In this document: one piece after another, positions 23,301 to 32,775 of the stretch
How positions within the stretch are numbered: position 1 is the stretch's first letter
Layout: every line of letters begins with the position of its first letter
Source: Siphonodentalium dalli
Lineage: Eukaryota > Mollusca > Scaphopoda > Gadilida > Siphonodentaliidae
Direction: 5' to 3'
DNA: 64,000 nt
NCBI GenBank assembly: GCA_032622095.1
Contig: CP136069.1
Location: 15,298,450-15,362,449, forward strand
Made by a program: the position numbers and the translations under genes
The notes under the pieces: generated by a model
What the model was told of the DNA's origin: nothing
The model's input: only the letters and a program-made list of their open reading frames with translations
Databases searched by the model: none

Positions 23301-24091
23301 TAAAACAGGTCAGGTACATCCTGAAATCCACTATTATAGTGGTATATAACCATTACCATTTTATGAATTTGATCAAAGAGCGATAATCCAAAATCATATT
23401 TCACCCAAATTATTCAAAATCAGTGTCGCACTAATTCGGTAACACACATATATTTTGTCCAGTATGATGATTAATCATGATGGCATCATGGCACATGATA
23501 AGCAACTCAATTAGCATTCAATTAGTTTAAATGTTGTTATGAAGGAGCAATTGAGTCATCCTGTTATTGTCATTTAGAAAGGCATATATTAGTAATATTA
23601 TTGAATAACAAAGCTGGTGCAAATGATTTCAAAACAAATTTTATCGGAAGTGCTGCGCTAGTGTTAAGAGTGCAATTTGGATGTGCACTGGTATGCACCA
23701 TCTTCTATTCCCGATACAAATATAAAAGGACAGATGAATATGTTATGATCTTATACCACTATTATAGTGGAATTCAGGATGTGCTTGACCTGTAAAAGGG
23801 TACCAAGTCTTGATTGGTCAGAAACATGTTAATGGGGCCTTCATTCTGCATATGTCAGACACGCATACATTTCCAAAGAAACTGTTCACAAATGTATTGT
23901 TGAATTTTTCAAAAAACATTCACCTTCCAGATTCTGAGCAGACAGCAGAAAGAGAAATAAAGTTTTTCTTTCCACAATTCAATGCGCAGGAATGGTTAGA
24001 CAACGAAGCTAAGCTGTTCGAGAGAGGACAAGTTGACTTTGATGAGATTGCAGGAATACATAAGTCAGTGGATGTTGTTGATCCGGGATGA
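8322..24091 (+). CDS. NME6: NME6-like nucleoside diphosphate kinase, six-exon gene (span)
   Basis: Six exons join in phase into 180 codons plus stop: 8322-8399, 10975-11077, 15876-15915, 18800-18883, 19508-19584 and 23931-24091. Every intron is GT..AG. The product opens with QLTLAIFKPD (kinase strand 1, Lys as in the family KPD motif), continues through FYKEHTGKFFFTRLVSY and WRKLMGPTKV, and reaches DSIRGRYGLTDTRNCTHGSD, whose His125 is the expected phospho-histidine. The tail REIKFFFPQF and the PDSIRG..GLTDTRN context match NME6 better than NME1/2 or NME7. The length also fits NME6, which is under 200 residues. Family members transfer phosphate from NTP to NDP. Vertebrate NME6 is mitochondrial and is weak or inactive alone. 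No clear targeting peptide is visible. The ATG at 8322 starts 13 codons before the KPD motif. An upstream 5'UTR exon is possible because TTTTCAG precedes position 8294. Introns are filled with short transposons. Confidence 0.9.
8602..9492. mobile_element. element made of CTTAAG-centred palindromes
   Basis: Once the nested MITE is removed, the left end AAGCCAAAT.GACATTTAAT matches the reverse complement of the right end (AAGCCAAATTGACATTTAAT) over 31 bp. Inside are about 12 copies of a palindrome close to ATTGCGCTTAAGCGCAAT, spaced roughly 30 bp apart in two clusters (8970-9065 and 9205-9470). No coding capacity. Confidence 0.8.
8610..8920. mobile_element. TACCGCTA-family MITE, copy 2, nested in another element
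   Basis: Same ends and interior as the 1957-2303 copy, with a deletion of about 36 bp. It sits inside the left terminal repeat of the 8602-9492 element. Confidence 0.85.
9755..10109. mobile_element. TACCGCTA-family MITE, copy 3
   Basis: Full-length copy ending ATAGCGGTA. An extra ACCGGT-containing stretch near 10035 distinguishes it. Confidence 0.85.
10975..11077 (+). CDS. NME6: NME6 exon 2
   Basis: Acceptor TTTCTTTCCATAG|GCTACC, donor CACACAG|GTTTGT, ends in phase 1. It encodes the helix and strand around GFFFVKHKQMRLTTDEAM and FYKEHTG, aligning with the family block NKFLIVRMREL...FYREHEG. Confidence 0.9.
11109..11568. mobile_element. TTAACCCTTTCAGTGCC element carrying one hairpin cassette
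   Basis: Ends TTAACCCTTTCAGTGCCAG / CTGGCACTGAAGTGGTTAA. One hairpin cassette at 11159-11236. Begins 32 bp after NME6 exon 2. Confidence 0.8.
11655..12034. mobile_element. AATGAGGTC-family element, long form
   Basis: GCCTCAAAATATGG with ATAATGAGGTCTCC at the left pairs with GGGGATCTCATTCTGC and CATATTTTGAGG at the right. The interior resembles 19130-19290 in reverse. Noncoding. Confidence 0.7.
12061..13106. repeat. 22-bp minisatellite in two blocks
   Basis: About 34 units at 12061-12804 and about 11 at 12867-13106 of a 22-bp unit containing GTCCACGGTGAAGGTGAT (variants TAAAGG, GAAGAT). The same GGGGGCCATTGAAAATAGCT flank follows each block, so block plus flank was duplicated. Lies in NME6 intron 2. 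Confidence 0.97.
13136..13246. mobile_element. TAATGCCC-family hairpin, short copy
   Basis: Retains the outer arms (CGACTCCTTAACCACAGCAG), with the inner arms deleted after TTTAGTCGG. Confidence 0.75.
13708..14019. mobile_element. hAT-type nonautonomous element, 8-bp target duplication
   Basis: CAGGGGCGCCCGAAG at the left pairs with CTTCCGGCGCCCCTG at the right. CCCCGGTA flanks both sides (13700-13707 and 14020-14027). A CAGGGGCG start and an 8-bp duplication are typical of hAT elements. The 312-bp interior is noncoding. Confidence 0.85.
15310..15573. mobile_element. hairpin-cassette element, diverged, TTAA-bounded
   Basis: Two cassettes (15350-15420 and 15462-15525) with CAGTGCATTC ends and a CTCCCATAGGTAG centre. 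The right end is GAAAGAGTTAA. Confidence 0.65.
15607..15789. mobile_element. TAATGCCC-family hairpin in NME6 intron 2
   Basis: Both arms present, loop GGAAAGCTCTC. It ends 86 bp before NME6 exon 3. Confidence 0.8.
15876..15915 (+). CDS. NME6: NME6 exon 3 (40-nt micro-exon)
   Basis: Acceptor TTTTTCTCAACAG|GGAAG. It encodes KFFFTRLVSYMT plus two bases of a Ser codon. The donor is ACGAG|GTACCG, a weak match at positions +4 to +6. Both phases (in 1, out 2) agree with the neighbouring exons. Confidence 0.88.
15953..16432. mobile_element. hairpin-cassette element, TTAA-bounded
   Basis: Left end TTAATCCTTTCAT, right end AGAAAGGGTTAA. The left hairpin is half deleted (16018-16055) and the right one complete (16305-16385). 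The spacer is a run of decayed GTTAAAGAATGTAAG repeats. Confidence 0.7.
16461..16664. mobile_element. TAATGCCC-family hairpin in NME6 intron 3
   Basis: Complete arms. The apex is a tandem duplicate of CTCGTAATCTGATTTTGG, unlike the other copies. The same word also occurs at 17115. Confidence 0.8.
17262..17661. mobile_element. TTAACCCTTTACCCAACA element with twin hairpin cassettes, copy 1
   Basis: The ends are an 18-bp inverted repeat starting TTAACCCTTTACCC. Terminal TTAA plus CCC is reminiscent of piggyBac-type elements. Inside, two roughly 70-bp hairpins (17285-17360 and 17440-17508) in mirror orientation are separated by AT-rich sequence. Confidence 0.85.
18326..18734. mobile_element. TTAACCCTTTACCCAACA element, copy 2 (inverted)
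   Basis: Same 18-bp ends and twin hairpins, opposite orientation. Lies 66 bp before NME6 exon 4. Confidence 0.85.
18800..18883 (+). CDS. NME6: NME6 exon 4
   Basis: Acceptor TTATTTGCAG|TGGGTAT, donor TTTTAAG|GTAGAT. It encodes GYVIVKILAKENAIQDW and RKLMGPTKVL, matching the conserved NDP-kinase block ending in LMGPT. It enters and leaves in phase 2. Confidence 0.92.
18895..19003. mobile_element. TAATGCCC-family half hairpin fused to another element
   Basis: Only the left arm is present. It runs directly into a GGAATGAGGTACCCAG element at 19003. It begins 11 bp after NME6 exon 4. Confidence 0.75.
19003..19400. mobile_element. AATGAGGTC-family elements, tandem or long form
   Basis: Two hairpins (19010-19105 and 19290-19385) of the form CAGAATGAGGTCCCCAGAG...CTGGGGACCTCATTCTG are joined by about 180 bp, which is also found inverted in the 11655-12034 copy. 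Confidence 0.7.
19508..19584 (+). CDS. NME6: NME6 exon 5 with active-site His
   Basis: Acceptor ACTTTATAG|GACAG, donor GGATCAG|GTAGCT. It encodes PDSIRGRYGLTDTRNCTHGS. The His in NCTHGSD is the phosphate-accepting residue of the family. An upstream CTGCAG at 19480-19485 could be mistaken for the acceptor but would break the frame. Confidence 0.93.
19592..19772. mobile_element. TAATGCCC-family hairpin in NME6 intron 5
   Basis: Left arm complete, right arm frayed after CTGCTG. It starts 7 bp after the exon 5 donor. Confidence 0.75.
19845..19975. mobile_element. AATGAGGTC-family hairpin
   Basis: GCAGAATGGGGTCCCCAGAG...GGGACCTCATTCTGC in NME6 intron 5. Confidence 0.7.
20256..20490. mobile_element. 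TAATGCCC-family hairpin, diverged copy
   Basis: Both arms present, with loop GAGCTCTCGATGAGAGC. The terminal repeat is diverged (CAGTAATTCC). Confidence 0.75.
20491..22715. other. NME6 intron 5, mostly unassigned
   Basis: Apart from the hairpin at 20830-20975 and a partial relative near 21840-21900 (ATGTTACCCTCGAGGGTAAT), nothing is identified. Confidence 0.5.
20830..20975. repeat. hairpin in NME6 intron 5
   Basis: GAGACACAGGGATTTGTCGC pairs with GCGACAAATCCCCGTGTCTC around CGAGGGCCGCTAGGCCCGAG. The outer words TTATCGCCC and AGGGTGATAA extend it. Confidence 0.85.
22716..23169. mobile_element. TTAACCCTTTACCCAACA element, copy 3
   Basis: Same structure, with an inter-hairpin spacer about 55 bp longer through a local duplication of TAAAATTGT..GAATGTA. 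Confidence 0.85.
23306..23793. mobile_element. 488-bp element with about 45-bp inverted ends
   Basis: ACAGGTCAGGTACATCCTGA / TCAGGATGTGCTTGACCTGT ends, followed inward by CCACTATTATAGTGG palindromes. In NME6 intron 5. Confidence 0.75.
23931..24091 (+). CDS. NME6: NME6 terminal exon
   Basis: Acceptor CACCTTCCAG|ATTCTG. It completes HGSD, then reads SEQTAEREIKFFFPQFNAQE and an acidic tail to TGA at 24091. The REI..FFP.F signature matches vertebrate NME6. An open frame continues upstream of the acceptor but is intronic. No canonical AATAAA is obvious in the first 150 bases after the stop. Confidence 0.9.
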
Positions 24092-25556
24092 TGCAGTCAT
24101 TATGAAAATACTTGCAACAGGCTGTGGATTGATAATATGGGCCTCCTTCTGTGTAGCAGTATAGCCAGAAATCATAGATGTTATTCAGGTCCAGCTGTGA
24201 TCGACCACGTTTCCCTGTCTAAAACAGCATGTGATATAGATTGAGTTAGAAGTTTTGAACCTAGTTGGACTCTTGTCTATAAATAGAGTAGGGTGTTAAT
24301 GGAAGGAATCTAAAATGATGCTGCTACACATACCACCAAATATATAATTTAAATGCAGGTACTGTCTTGGGATTAGTTTATGAAACGACGGGGGCCAGAA
24401 ATGGAAAATACTAAGGTTTATTAAACAAATAACTCTTGTTTCGATTAAGGTTATGCAGTTATAACTGAAAAGTTTGAAGATAAATTCTATAATTCAAAAA
24501 CTTATTATCAGAAAACCTATTTGATGAGTGATCACACACGTCTGTTAACGCACTTTAAATCTATAACCACAGTTACTGGACATAAAGTCCCAAGAATAAG
24601 GTTTTAATCGAATTTATAAATTGGTTTCGTTGTCGCTTTGTCCCGCTTCCAGAATTTTGACGTAAATTGTATAAAATATGTTCAGTATAACGTAAAATCC
24701 ATAAAAAAAATGACCATATTGAGAAAATCGACACAACCCCATGAGGTCACAGAAGTAAATTTTCCCTCTGACGACTATCTAGACACCACTAGATGAACTC
24801 TGCAATTTTACCAATGCATTGGTAAACGTTAACACGATTATATGCAATATAATTTAGGTAATAATTCATTTGTTTGTACAGACGAAGACATCCGGCTAAC
24901 AGCTTTGCACCAATGAGCGATAAGTTCCCATTATTTGTATAATTCTGTCCTAGGGCAATTGATACTGACAAACATGACTTAATTGGTAGTTTGGCTCATC
25001 AGTAACGGTCAATCTTTGGAGCCAGTGTTTAAATTATGATAGTCACTCGTATATTTTGCACTGTACGACGCAACAGCTAACAGGGTGGCAACAGTCTCTT
25101 TAAAAAGCTGACCCCTCCATTTCATTGGAGAATGTTGAAGCACGCGGGTGATTTCATTGGTTTATGGCATAACACATCGCTTCAAAGATCAGAGGTCAAT
25201 GACGTGTTGACAAGTTTCCCACGCATTGTCAAACTCAACTCTAATTGTTGGAAAACTGAATACAGGCGATGTATCTATAACTCATTTTACTCATCGCACT
25301 ATAGGCAACATCATCTTCGAGTTTTTATCAGTCGACGATATTCGTGACTGATTATTCTTTCGCATCTTGTTGTATTTATAACTATATCTAAAATACTACA
25401 ATTCTCACAAACATTTACTGTGCCAGGAATGCACTCCATATTTGGAAATGGTTTATTACGTCATGTTGGAAATGCCTCGTCATTGTAGAAATGAAATTTA
25501 GTGGACACATATAGAGACGTTTATCCATCAGGATTATCGTCGTCTTTTTAAAGAGA
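24092..25556. other. NME6 3' flank, nothing identified
   Basis: AT-rich, without motifs or repeats that I can name. Confidence 0.5.
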
Positions 25557-25700
25557 TTGGGTGGAGAATCACGTGATTTCGAGTTTGGTGAGTACCACGC
25601 ATTCAAAATGTGCAAACGCACAAGCACATACTAAATGAGGAACTGACACAAAACATAACATTTTGACTAACGATCATATCCTAATTTATTTTAAAAACAA

Positions 25701-25986
25701 GTTGATACTTATTTGTTCTGAAATACGCTGAAATACGCAGTAGATTTCTTTAACATTTGAACCAAAGTTGCGAGGCGGAGGTTCGTGGAATACACAAGTC
25801 CATACATCTAGAAGAATCCCTCGACTGCCAACTGTGGTCAGAAGTTGATACTTATTTGTTCGGAAATACGCTGAAATACGCAGTAGATTTCTTTAACATT
25901 TGAACCAAAGTTGCGAGGCGGAGGTTCGTGGAATACACAAGTCCATACATCTAGAAGAATCCCTCGACTGCCAACTGTGGTCAGAA
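25701..25986. repeat. 143-bp perfect-looking tandem duplication
   Basis: GTTGATACTTATTTGTTC begins both units (25701 and 25844). One difference is visible (TTCTG against TTCGG). Confidence 0.9.
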
Positions 25987-26166
25987 TGTTCAAACAACTG
26001 AGTTTGGACACAACTGAGGCATCAGTATGTTTGAAAAATAATATAGCATATGTTCGTAGCAGCCAAATTACTGTGCAATATATTATTATCCTATAGTCTA
26101 TTACCTTTTCCCTCGTTTCTGGTCGCGTTTGAGATCACCTCGGCCATTTTGAAAACATGATACTCA

Positions 26167-26317
26167 AACCTTGAAATAGTGTGTCTGTCATTTGCAGAAT
26201 GAGGTTCCCAGAGGGTGAATTTAGTGATGCTACCCCACATAGTGGGCTAGCATCACCAAATTCACCCTCTGGGAACTTCATTCTGCAAATGACAGGCACA
26301 TTATTTCAAGGCTTGAT
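26167..26317. mobile_element. AATGAGGTC-family MITE, 8-bp target duplication
   Basis: A 151-bp hairpin flanked by GATACTCA at 26159-26166 and 26318-26326. The empty site is readable in the related host element at 39137-39634, where GATACTCATCAACTCG is continuous. This fixes the duplication and suggests a hAT-type mechanism. Confidence 0.85.
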
Positions 26318-26479
26318 GATACTCATCAAGTCGAAACCACGTGATTCCCCACCATGAGCGAGTTTCAATATTTTTAGGGGGATCTTCCATTTGAATACAT
26401 GTCACCCAACTTGTTAATAAATTAGTAAAACTGACACATAATTTCTTTTATTACAGTCAACAAAATATCAACTTCTGTG

Positions 26480-26712
26480 CTTTAACCCATTCTTTACTAA
26501 ATAGTCATTGACGAGTAGTTACATTAGGAATGTTCAGATAATAAGTTAACCCTATCTCTACTAAATAGTCATTGACGAGTAGTTACATTAGGAATGTTCA
26601 GATAATAAGTTAACCCTATCTACTAAATTCTCATTGACGAGTAGTTACATTAGGAATGTTCAGATAATAAGTTAACCCTATCTCTACTAAATAGTCATTG
26701 ACGAGTAGTTAC
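26480..26712. repeat. about 64-bp tandem repeat, four units
   Basis: Units of CTACTAAATAGTCATTGACG, then AGTAGTTACATTAGG and TTCAGATAATAAGTTAACC. An inverted relative lies at 15228-15310 (TTCAGATAATAAGTTCAAC). Confidence 0.9.
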
Positions 26713-26985
26713 AATGTTCTCGAAAATGGTCCATACCCCATTTTCACCCCCTCGGGGTGGCACCCCCGGGGGTGATGGGTGGGGTCATGGTGTTTATAGG
26801 TGGTATTTGGGGCGGGCCACCCACCCATGCCGTCAAATCGGCCGAAATCCTTACCGTTCTCGAAATTTCTCCATACCCCATTTTCACCCCCGGGGGTGAT
26901 GGGTGGGGTCGGGGTGTTTCTAGGGGGTATTTGGGGCCGGCCACCCACCCATGCCGTCAAATCGTTCGAAAGCGACATTTTTGAA
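26713..26985. repeat. about 156-bp GC-rich tandem duplication
   Basis: Two units, each with CCATACCCCATTTTCACCC, a CCCGGGGG palindrome, GATGGGTGGGG and CACCCACCCATGCCGTCAAA. All frames are open on both strands, which yields five spurious ORFs. Confidence 0.85.
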
Positions 26986-27142
26986 AATAAGGAATAAGGA
27001 ATAGGGAATAAGTTCCAACTGTCATGTTCGTGAACAACTTAAGGTTACTCGAACATATATTTTATATTGATACACGCATTCTCCGCCGTTTGCGGCGGAC
27101 ACTTATGCCTCAAACGAACTACCTAACGTAAAAGAGTGTCTA

Positions 27143-28083
27143 CACACCGTATTACCGATCCGGATTACCACCGGTCACGATGCGGATCACTACCGGCTGT
27201 TTTGACAAAAGCGTGCCACGTGGCATCATTGTAGTTGGATCATTTTCGCCCTACATTTTGTGGAAGGTGTGAATTTTTTGTCCCTTCGTGTATTGGAGTA
27301 ACTGGGCTAGCGGAGGACGCCGCTAAATCTGATAAGTATACAATATATGTCACTTATTCTTATATTTGTAACGCATGTTTACCATTGTGTTTCATTATTT
27401 CTAGCAGTAGCTGATATGGATGGTTCATGTTTTATTTCTTTATGCGGTATTCTCGTGGTACGAAAAGATAGACCATTTACTAAGTCATTCGCCTAATGTA
27501 CACGTTTGTATGTTCGATTTGTGGCCATCTGGGACGTTTTGAACATAGATACCCATGAAATGAACGGGTACGGATCTGTACCGGCAGGTGATGCGGATGT
27601 GTACCGGCAGCACACATTGGGGTGATTCGGAATAGTGAACGGTGCCGATCCGCATCCTGTTTTTTGGAACCCATGAGTATGGAAATCGATACTACGCGTT
27701 TAATTTACATTCAACTTGACAAACCATATTGCCATTTTGTACAGTTATGGACATTCTTGTATACGCAACAGAAATAAGAGAAAATTCCATGCATTTGCAT
27801 CATGTATTGTGCCAATGAAGATAAATAATGGGCCACGTGCAACTAGATCCTAGTAACATATGCTACCTCTAAGGTTATCGTAGGCGATTATTTTATATTT
27901 TCTTGGCGTGGCCATTTTCTAATGTATGTAAGAAAGACGGCGGCAACAAACTTTGTGTGGGTTACATTCAGATATATAATATAATTAACGTTTTAGTCGA
28001 CTTACCGTTACATAAATTGCCACTTTCAGCCGGTAGTGATCCGCATCGTGACCGGTGGTAATCCGGATCGGTAATACGGTGTG
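27143..28083. mobile_element. 941-bp element with perfect 57-bp terminal inverted repeats
   Basis: 27143-27199 is the exact reverse complement of 28027-28083, starting CACACCGTATTACCGATCCG. A subterminal repeat GTACCGGCAG..GATGCGGATG sits at 27570-27615. No transposase frame. The target duplication is unclear. Confidence 0.85.
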
Positions 28084-28772
28084 AGGTCTAGTATATATTA
28101 TGAGCCGGAATTTCAGTTAAATGTAGCGGGATGAGAGCAAGCTATGGTTGCTATAACATTGAGGGAACATTACGCTTTACGAAATTATGTTTTGAATAGT
28201 GGATATCATCATTCAACTGGGCGATAAATACATTCATCTGAGGGAAACCGCATGGTCCGGCCGGTTTGGTGATACCTTCCGTGTTGGTGATACCAGGTAT
28301 ACGTTCATATACGTGGTCACTTCAAACAAAGCACATCAATTTAACGATTATATATACCACCTTCGTCATTACAAAATGTACAAAACAGTTCAATACACAC
28401 GGATGATGGGCCGACGATGTGGTAAGCACCATAGATGGAACTGAAAACAGTCCTTCTACCGCAATGGCTCATATCAATAATACACAATCAATGTGTATTG
28501 TCTGTTGTGGTCAAAGCATATCCAGTAAACAAGATCCTTGAACCTAGAAAGACACACTCAATATTACCTTGATCGATTATTAGCCGCACTTTACGGCAGT
28601 CACAAGTAGTGTTATTAAAGTGGATATCCCACTATAATGGCGCTACACGTATGTACTAGGTACCCTCCAAACTTAGCCCTGGAAATATCAACTAAATTCG
28701 ATCATTTTGGCGGAACTATATGAATTTGAACAAGTTGGGAGAGACTAGCAACAACAACATCATACACTTTAA

Positions 28773-30213
28773 TCTATTATATATTTTTGGAAGATCTGTG
28801 TGTGTGTGTGAGGGTGTCTGTCTGTGTGTTCGCGATGGACTCGAAAACGGCCGAGCCGATTTCGACGAAACTTGGTATGTGGGGGTACTTTCGGCCGGGA
28901 AATGGTATGGGCCTATTAATTTGCCCGTGCGACGTGATCTTGACCTTGAAATCGGGTCATTTCAAGGTCAAACGCCCAAATATCACTGGATTTCGATGAA
29001 ACTTGGTATGTGGGGGTACTTTCAGCCGGGGAGTGGCATATGCCTATTAATTTGCCGTGACCTTGAAATGTTCGGGCGTGTTCGGGATGTCGGCATGGCG
29101 ATATTGGTTGTTATTGGTTTAAACATATTTATTCGCCATATATGCATATAAATACGTACATTCGGCAATGGGATTGAAGAACAAGTGCGGGCCACTTATA
29201 TGATACTTCTCTCCAGATCACCAGACACTCAAGTGAAAAAAAATGTACATGGCATTGAACAATTATATATAGTACTAGCAGGTGGACCCGACGTCGACCG
29301 GGCTGTTTCCCCTCTGCTTTTCGGCGAATTGCGCGATTTGACCTTGAATTGTCCATTTTGAAGGTCAAGGTCAGGTGGGGTCACGATTTTGACCCGCCCA
29401 AAACACTGCCCGGACAAAAGTACCCGTCGAAATCCATCCGGTTTTACCCGATTTGACCTTGAATTGATCATTTTGAAGGATTGACCTCGAATTGATCATT
29501 TTGAAGGTCAATGTCAGGTCGGGGTCACGATTTGACCCGTCCAAAACACTTAGTGGACAAAAGTAACACAAATTAATAGGCCCATGCCAATCCCCGGCAT
29601 TGCGCGATTTGACCTTGAATTGTCCATTTTGAAGGTCAAGGTCAGGTGGGGTCACGATTTGACCCGTCCAAAACACTGCCCGGACAAAAGTACCTGTCGA
29701 AATCGATCCGGTTTTACCCGATTTGACCTCGAATTGATCATCTTGACGGTCAAGGTCAGGTCGGGGTCACGACTCGACCCGTCCAAAACACTCAGTGGAC
29801 AAAAGTAACCCCACGTATCAAATTTCGTCGAAATCCCATCAAAATTCGCGATTTGACCTTGAATTGACCCGATTTCAAGTTCACGTCGCACGGGCAAACG
29901 AATAGGCTTACGACAGTCTCCATACGAAAGTATCCCCAGACACTAATTTTCATCGAAATCCCGTGATACTCGGGCGTTTGACCCGATTTTAAGGTCAAGG
30001 TCACGTCGCACGGGCAAATTAATAGGCCTATGCCATTCCCCGGCCGAAAGTATCCCCACATACCAAGTTTCATCGAAATCCCGTGATATTCCGGCCGAAA
30101 GCACCCCCACATACCAAGTTTCATCGAAATCGGCTCGGCCGTTTTCGAGTCCATCGCGAACACACACACCCTCACCCTCACACACACACTGATCTTCCAA
30201 AATATATAATAGA
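28773..30213. mobile_element. 1.4-kb foldback with GAAATCGGCTCGGCCGTTTT arms
   Basis: The left arm (28773-29115) and right arm (29815-30213) are inverted copies, including TATTATATATTTTTGGAAGA and the GCGATGGACTCGAAAACGGC block. The centre is a tandem array of GCGATTTGACCTTGAATTG units of about 125 bp. The 143- and 131-residue frames in the arms are mirror images and not genes. Confidence 0.8.
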
Positions 30214-30231
30214 TATGCCATATTATATACC

Positions 30232-30610
30232 ATCGAACCCCCAGATCACATTATATAAAATATATGCCATATTATATACCATTTGAAAGAGGAAGCTCCA
30301 AAACATTGTATTTTCAAGTATTCCGATGTAAAAAAAACTGTGAACATGTTGTTTTTATTGCGATACCGACGTCTGTTCTGTGCTAAGGTTCGGCACAAAA
30401 TCGATTATTTTCAATGGAAGGGGAATAACTATGTATTTTACCTATTTTTCTATTAATCTATGGGCACCCTCTGATACACAGACGTTCCAAATGATGATGA
30501 ACTATAGTATTTTAATCATATTTTATGGCATAGATTCTTATTAAAACTGTATATTTAATAAGGCACAACAAAAAGATAATCGGTGACTCGAAAATTAAGT
30601 GGGCCTTTAA
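30232..30610. mobile_element. TTAAAGGCCCACTTAATTTT element, left end missing
   Basis: Matches 42060-42419 from TCGAACCCCCAGATCACA to AAATTAAGTGGGCCTTTAA. The left end abuts the 28773-30213 element. Confidence 0.7.
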
Positions 30611-30955
30611 GTCTATTCGGAGTGGTGGGTAATTGTATCCAATGGGATTATGGATCATATGTTATTAACGCCACCGGTGTATACTGCTGGGCAAATTATA
30701 AAAATATGTAGATCATTTGAGAAGCTTTATTGTTTTAGGATATTGTAGAAAGGCTAATATGGCCGTGTCAAATTGAGCTATAGCGATGGGATATCTCGCA
30801 GGACAACACTTTTCTGGTTTCCTCGGGGTGTGTATTCGCTGGATGTCTTATAGTTGCGGTATATATGTAACTATTATGACCGCGTTAATTGCGTTCGATG
30901 TTTAGGTATGAACAATGGCTGGGCCATGCACACTTGAAGATTTTATGGCGGGAAC

Positions 30956-32038
30956 AGGGGGGAGGGGTCGTGAGAAAATTTACACATACAGGGCCCAAAA
31001 AAAAATTTGCAGCCCTTAATTTTGCTACCCACCCACCCTTTTTGTGCAAAAAAAATATTTTTTTCCGCCTGATTTTTTTGGACCCACCCCCTAAAATAAG
31101 AAAAAAATCATTTTAAATCTATTCAAGACCAAATCAAACAGAATCAAAGGTAAGTTTTAAATTGGTCCGTTTCTGGCAGATTCCAAGTGTTCAAACAATT
31201 GAAAAACTATCAACGGTTATGATGTTGTTTTCGACATTGAAAAATACATTTTGAAATAAAAAGTGTTTTATTCTACAGTATGCACATATATTGTGAGGTA
31301 ATATTTATAGTGCCAATAAGCCAACATTGTGTTTAATTTTTACATAAATAGTCCAGTTACTAATTAATGACTTCTTCACTGTTGTTCCCAAAAAGGTGCC
31401 ACCAACCACCATATCAGAACACATTATAGCCATACCTGCAATGCCAGTTATATAGTATATAAGTATCACTCTTTGGAGCCAAATAAACAGGCTGGCATGT
31501 TTATTTTTTAATTTGAGGTATTTTGTTAGCCAGCACTCTGCAGCACTAGTATTATTTGGTCATTAGACATGCCAGAGTGAAAATGCCAGCACTATCAGGC
31601 ACTATTCAATATTAATTTGAGGTGAAATGCAAACCAGCACTCCTATATCAGTCATCACTTTTACTTGGCACCAGAGAGTGCTTTATCTTATACCCACATA
31701 TGTTCTTAAGTGTTGGTTAAGGTCATAATCTATGTTAGAACACATTTATTAGTGAAAACAACTTAAAACAATGTCCATAATGTGGGTTGAAAAAATATTT
31801 CACCAACAATTTTTTTCAGGCCTCTGAGATGCACCCACCCCGCCCGGTATAGGTATGTTTTTGGAAGATCTCCCCTGTATTACTTATATCTTATACCTAC
31901 CCTGTTCATAAGTGTCTGTAAAGGCCATAACCTGCCTTAGAACACAATTATTAATGAATATATTTGAAAACAACTTAAAACAAGGACAAAAATGTGAAAA
32001 CAAACTCATTTTTTCGGGCCTCTTCGGACCCTCCCCTG
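30956..32038. mobile_element. possible hAT-type element, about 1.1 kb
   Basis: The left end AGGGGGGAGGGGTCG pairs loosely with the right end CCGGACCCTCCCCTG-like sequence. The flanks GCGGGAAC and GTGGGAAC differ by one base, as an aged 8-bp duplication would. The interior carries a duplicated block of about 190 bp (31680-31790 and 31880-31985). Confidence 0.4.
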
Positions 32039-32255
32039 GTGGGAACCCAATTTTGTATCCGCATTTAGAAGCTTTCTGGTTTGGTGAATGAGAAACCTGC
32101 AGTAGTAAGCCGTAGTTTTTTTTTTATAATTTGAAGGATTAGTTGTTTTAACGGAATTCTGAGGCGGTGCATTCATCATGTAACCAATATATTTTATATT
32201 ATAATTTATATTTATGGCTAATAATATGATCTTGAGGGCGTTACCATTTCTGATT

Positions 32256-32410
32256 ATGGTTTTCTTGTATTTTATGGCATAGATTCTTATTAAAACTGTA
32301 TATTAAGGCACTACAAAAAGATAATCGGTGACTTGAAAATTAAGTGCGCCTTTAAGTCTATTCGGAGTGGTGGGTAATTGTATCCAATGGGATTTTGGAT
32401 CATATGTTAT
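32256..32410. repeat. duplicate of 30510-30670
   Basis: ATTTTATGGCATAGATTCTT to GGATCATATGTTAT, near identical to 30510-30670, including sequence past the element's TTAA end. It is therefore a segmental copy rather than a clean insertion. Confidence 0.75.
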
Positions 32411-32775
32411 AAGTTACAGGCGAGTTGTTGCCGTGTCACATGATGCGAAGTGAGATTATTATCGGTCGAGGCAACTGGCGCGAAAACGGATGCAGTTAAA
32501 AGGCGCACCCATTGCAGTATGGACCAGTCACTAATGATTATTAGCATTTCATTACAATCTCCTAATTATGCTTAGATACACCCTACTAACTATCACCAGA
32601 CAACCTACCTGGCTTATATCATACAATGAACCAATATGTTCTGAGCATAGCTATAATGCATGGTCGTCGGCCAGTCTGAAAGCGCGGGAAACTTAACTTT
32701 CTAGGACTTAAGACTGTTTTATGAAACGAGTTCGTGGAAATTCCCATTCAGAATTGGTCAAACTTGACCTCCCCC

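Larger units (their letters stand above)
25557..26357. mobile_element. GGTGGGGAATCACGTGGTTT element, copy 2, with nested insertions
   Basis: GGTGGAGAATCACGTGATTT / ACCACGTGATTCCCCACCAT ends. It contains a 143-bp tandem duplication (25701-25986) and a 151-bp MITE with an 8-bp duplication (26167-26317). Confidence 0.8.

Noticed and set aside
26709-26997. Five overlapping ORFs on both strands
   Set aside because: All lie in a GC-rich tandem duplication and mirror each other.
28720-30233. ORFs of 131-143 codons containing DETWYVGVLSAG
   Set aside because: They are mirror-image translations of foldback arms with microsatellite sequence.
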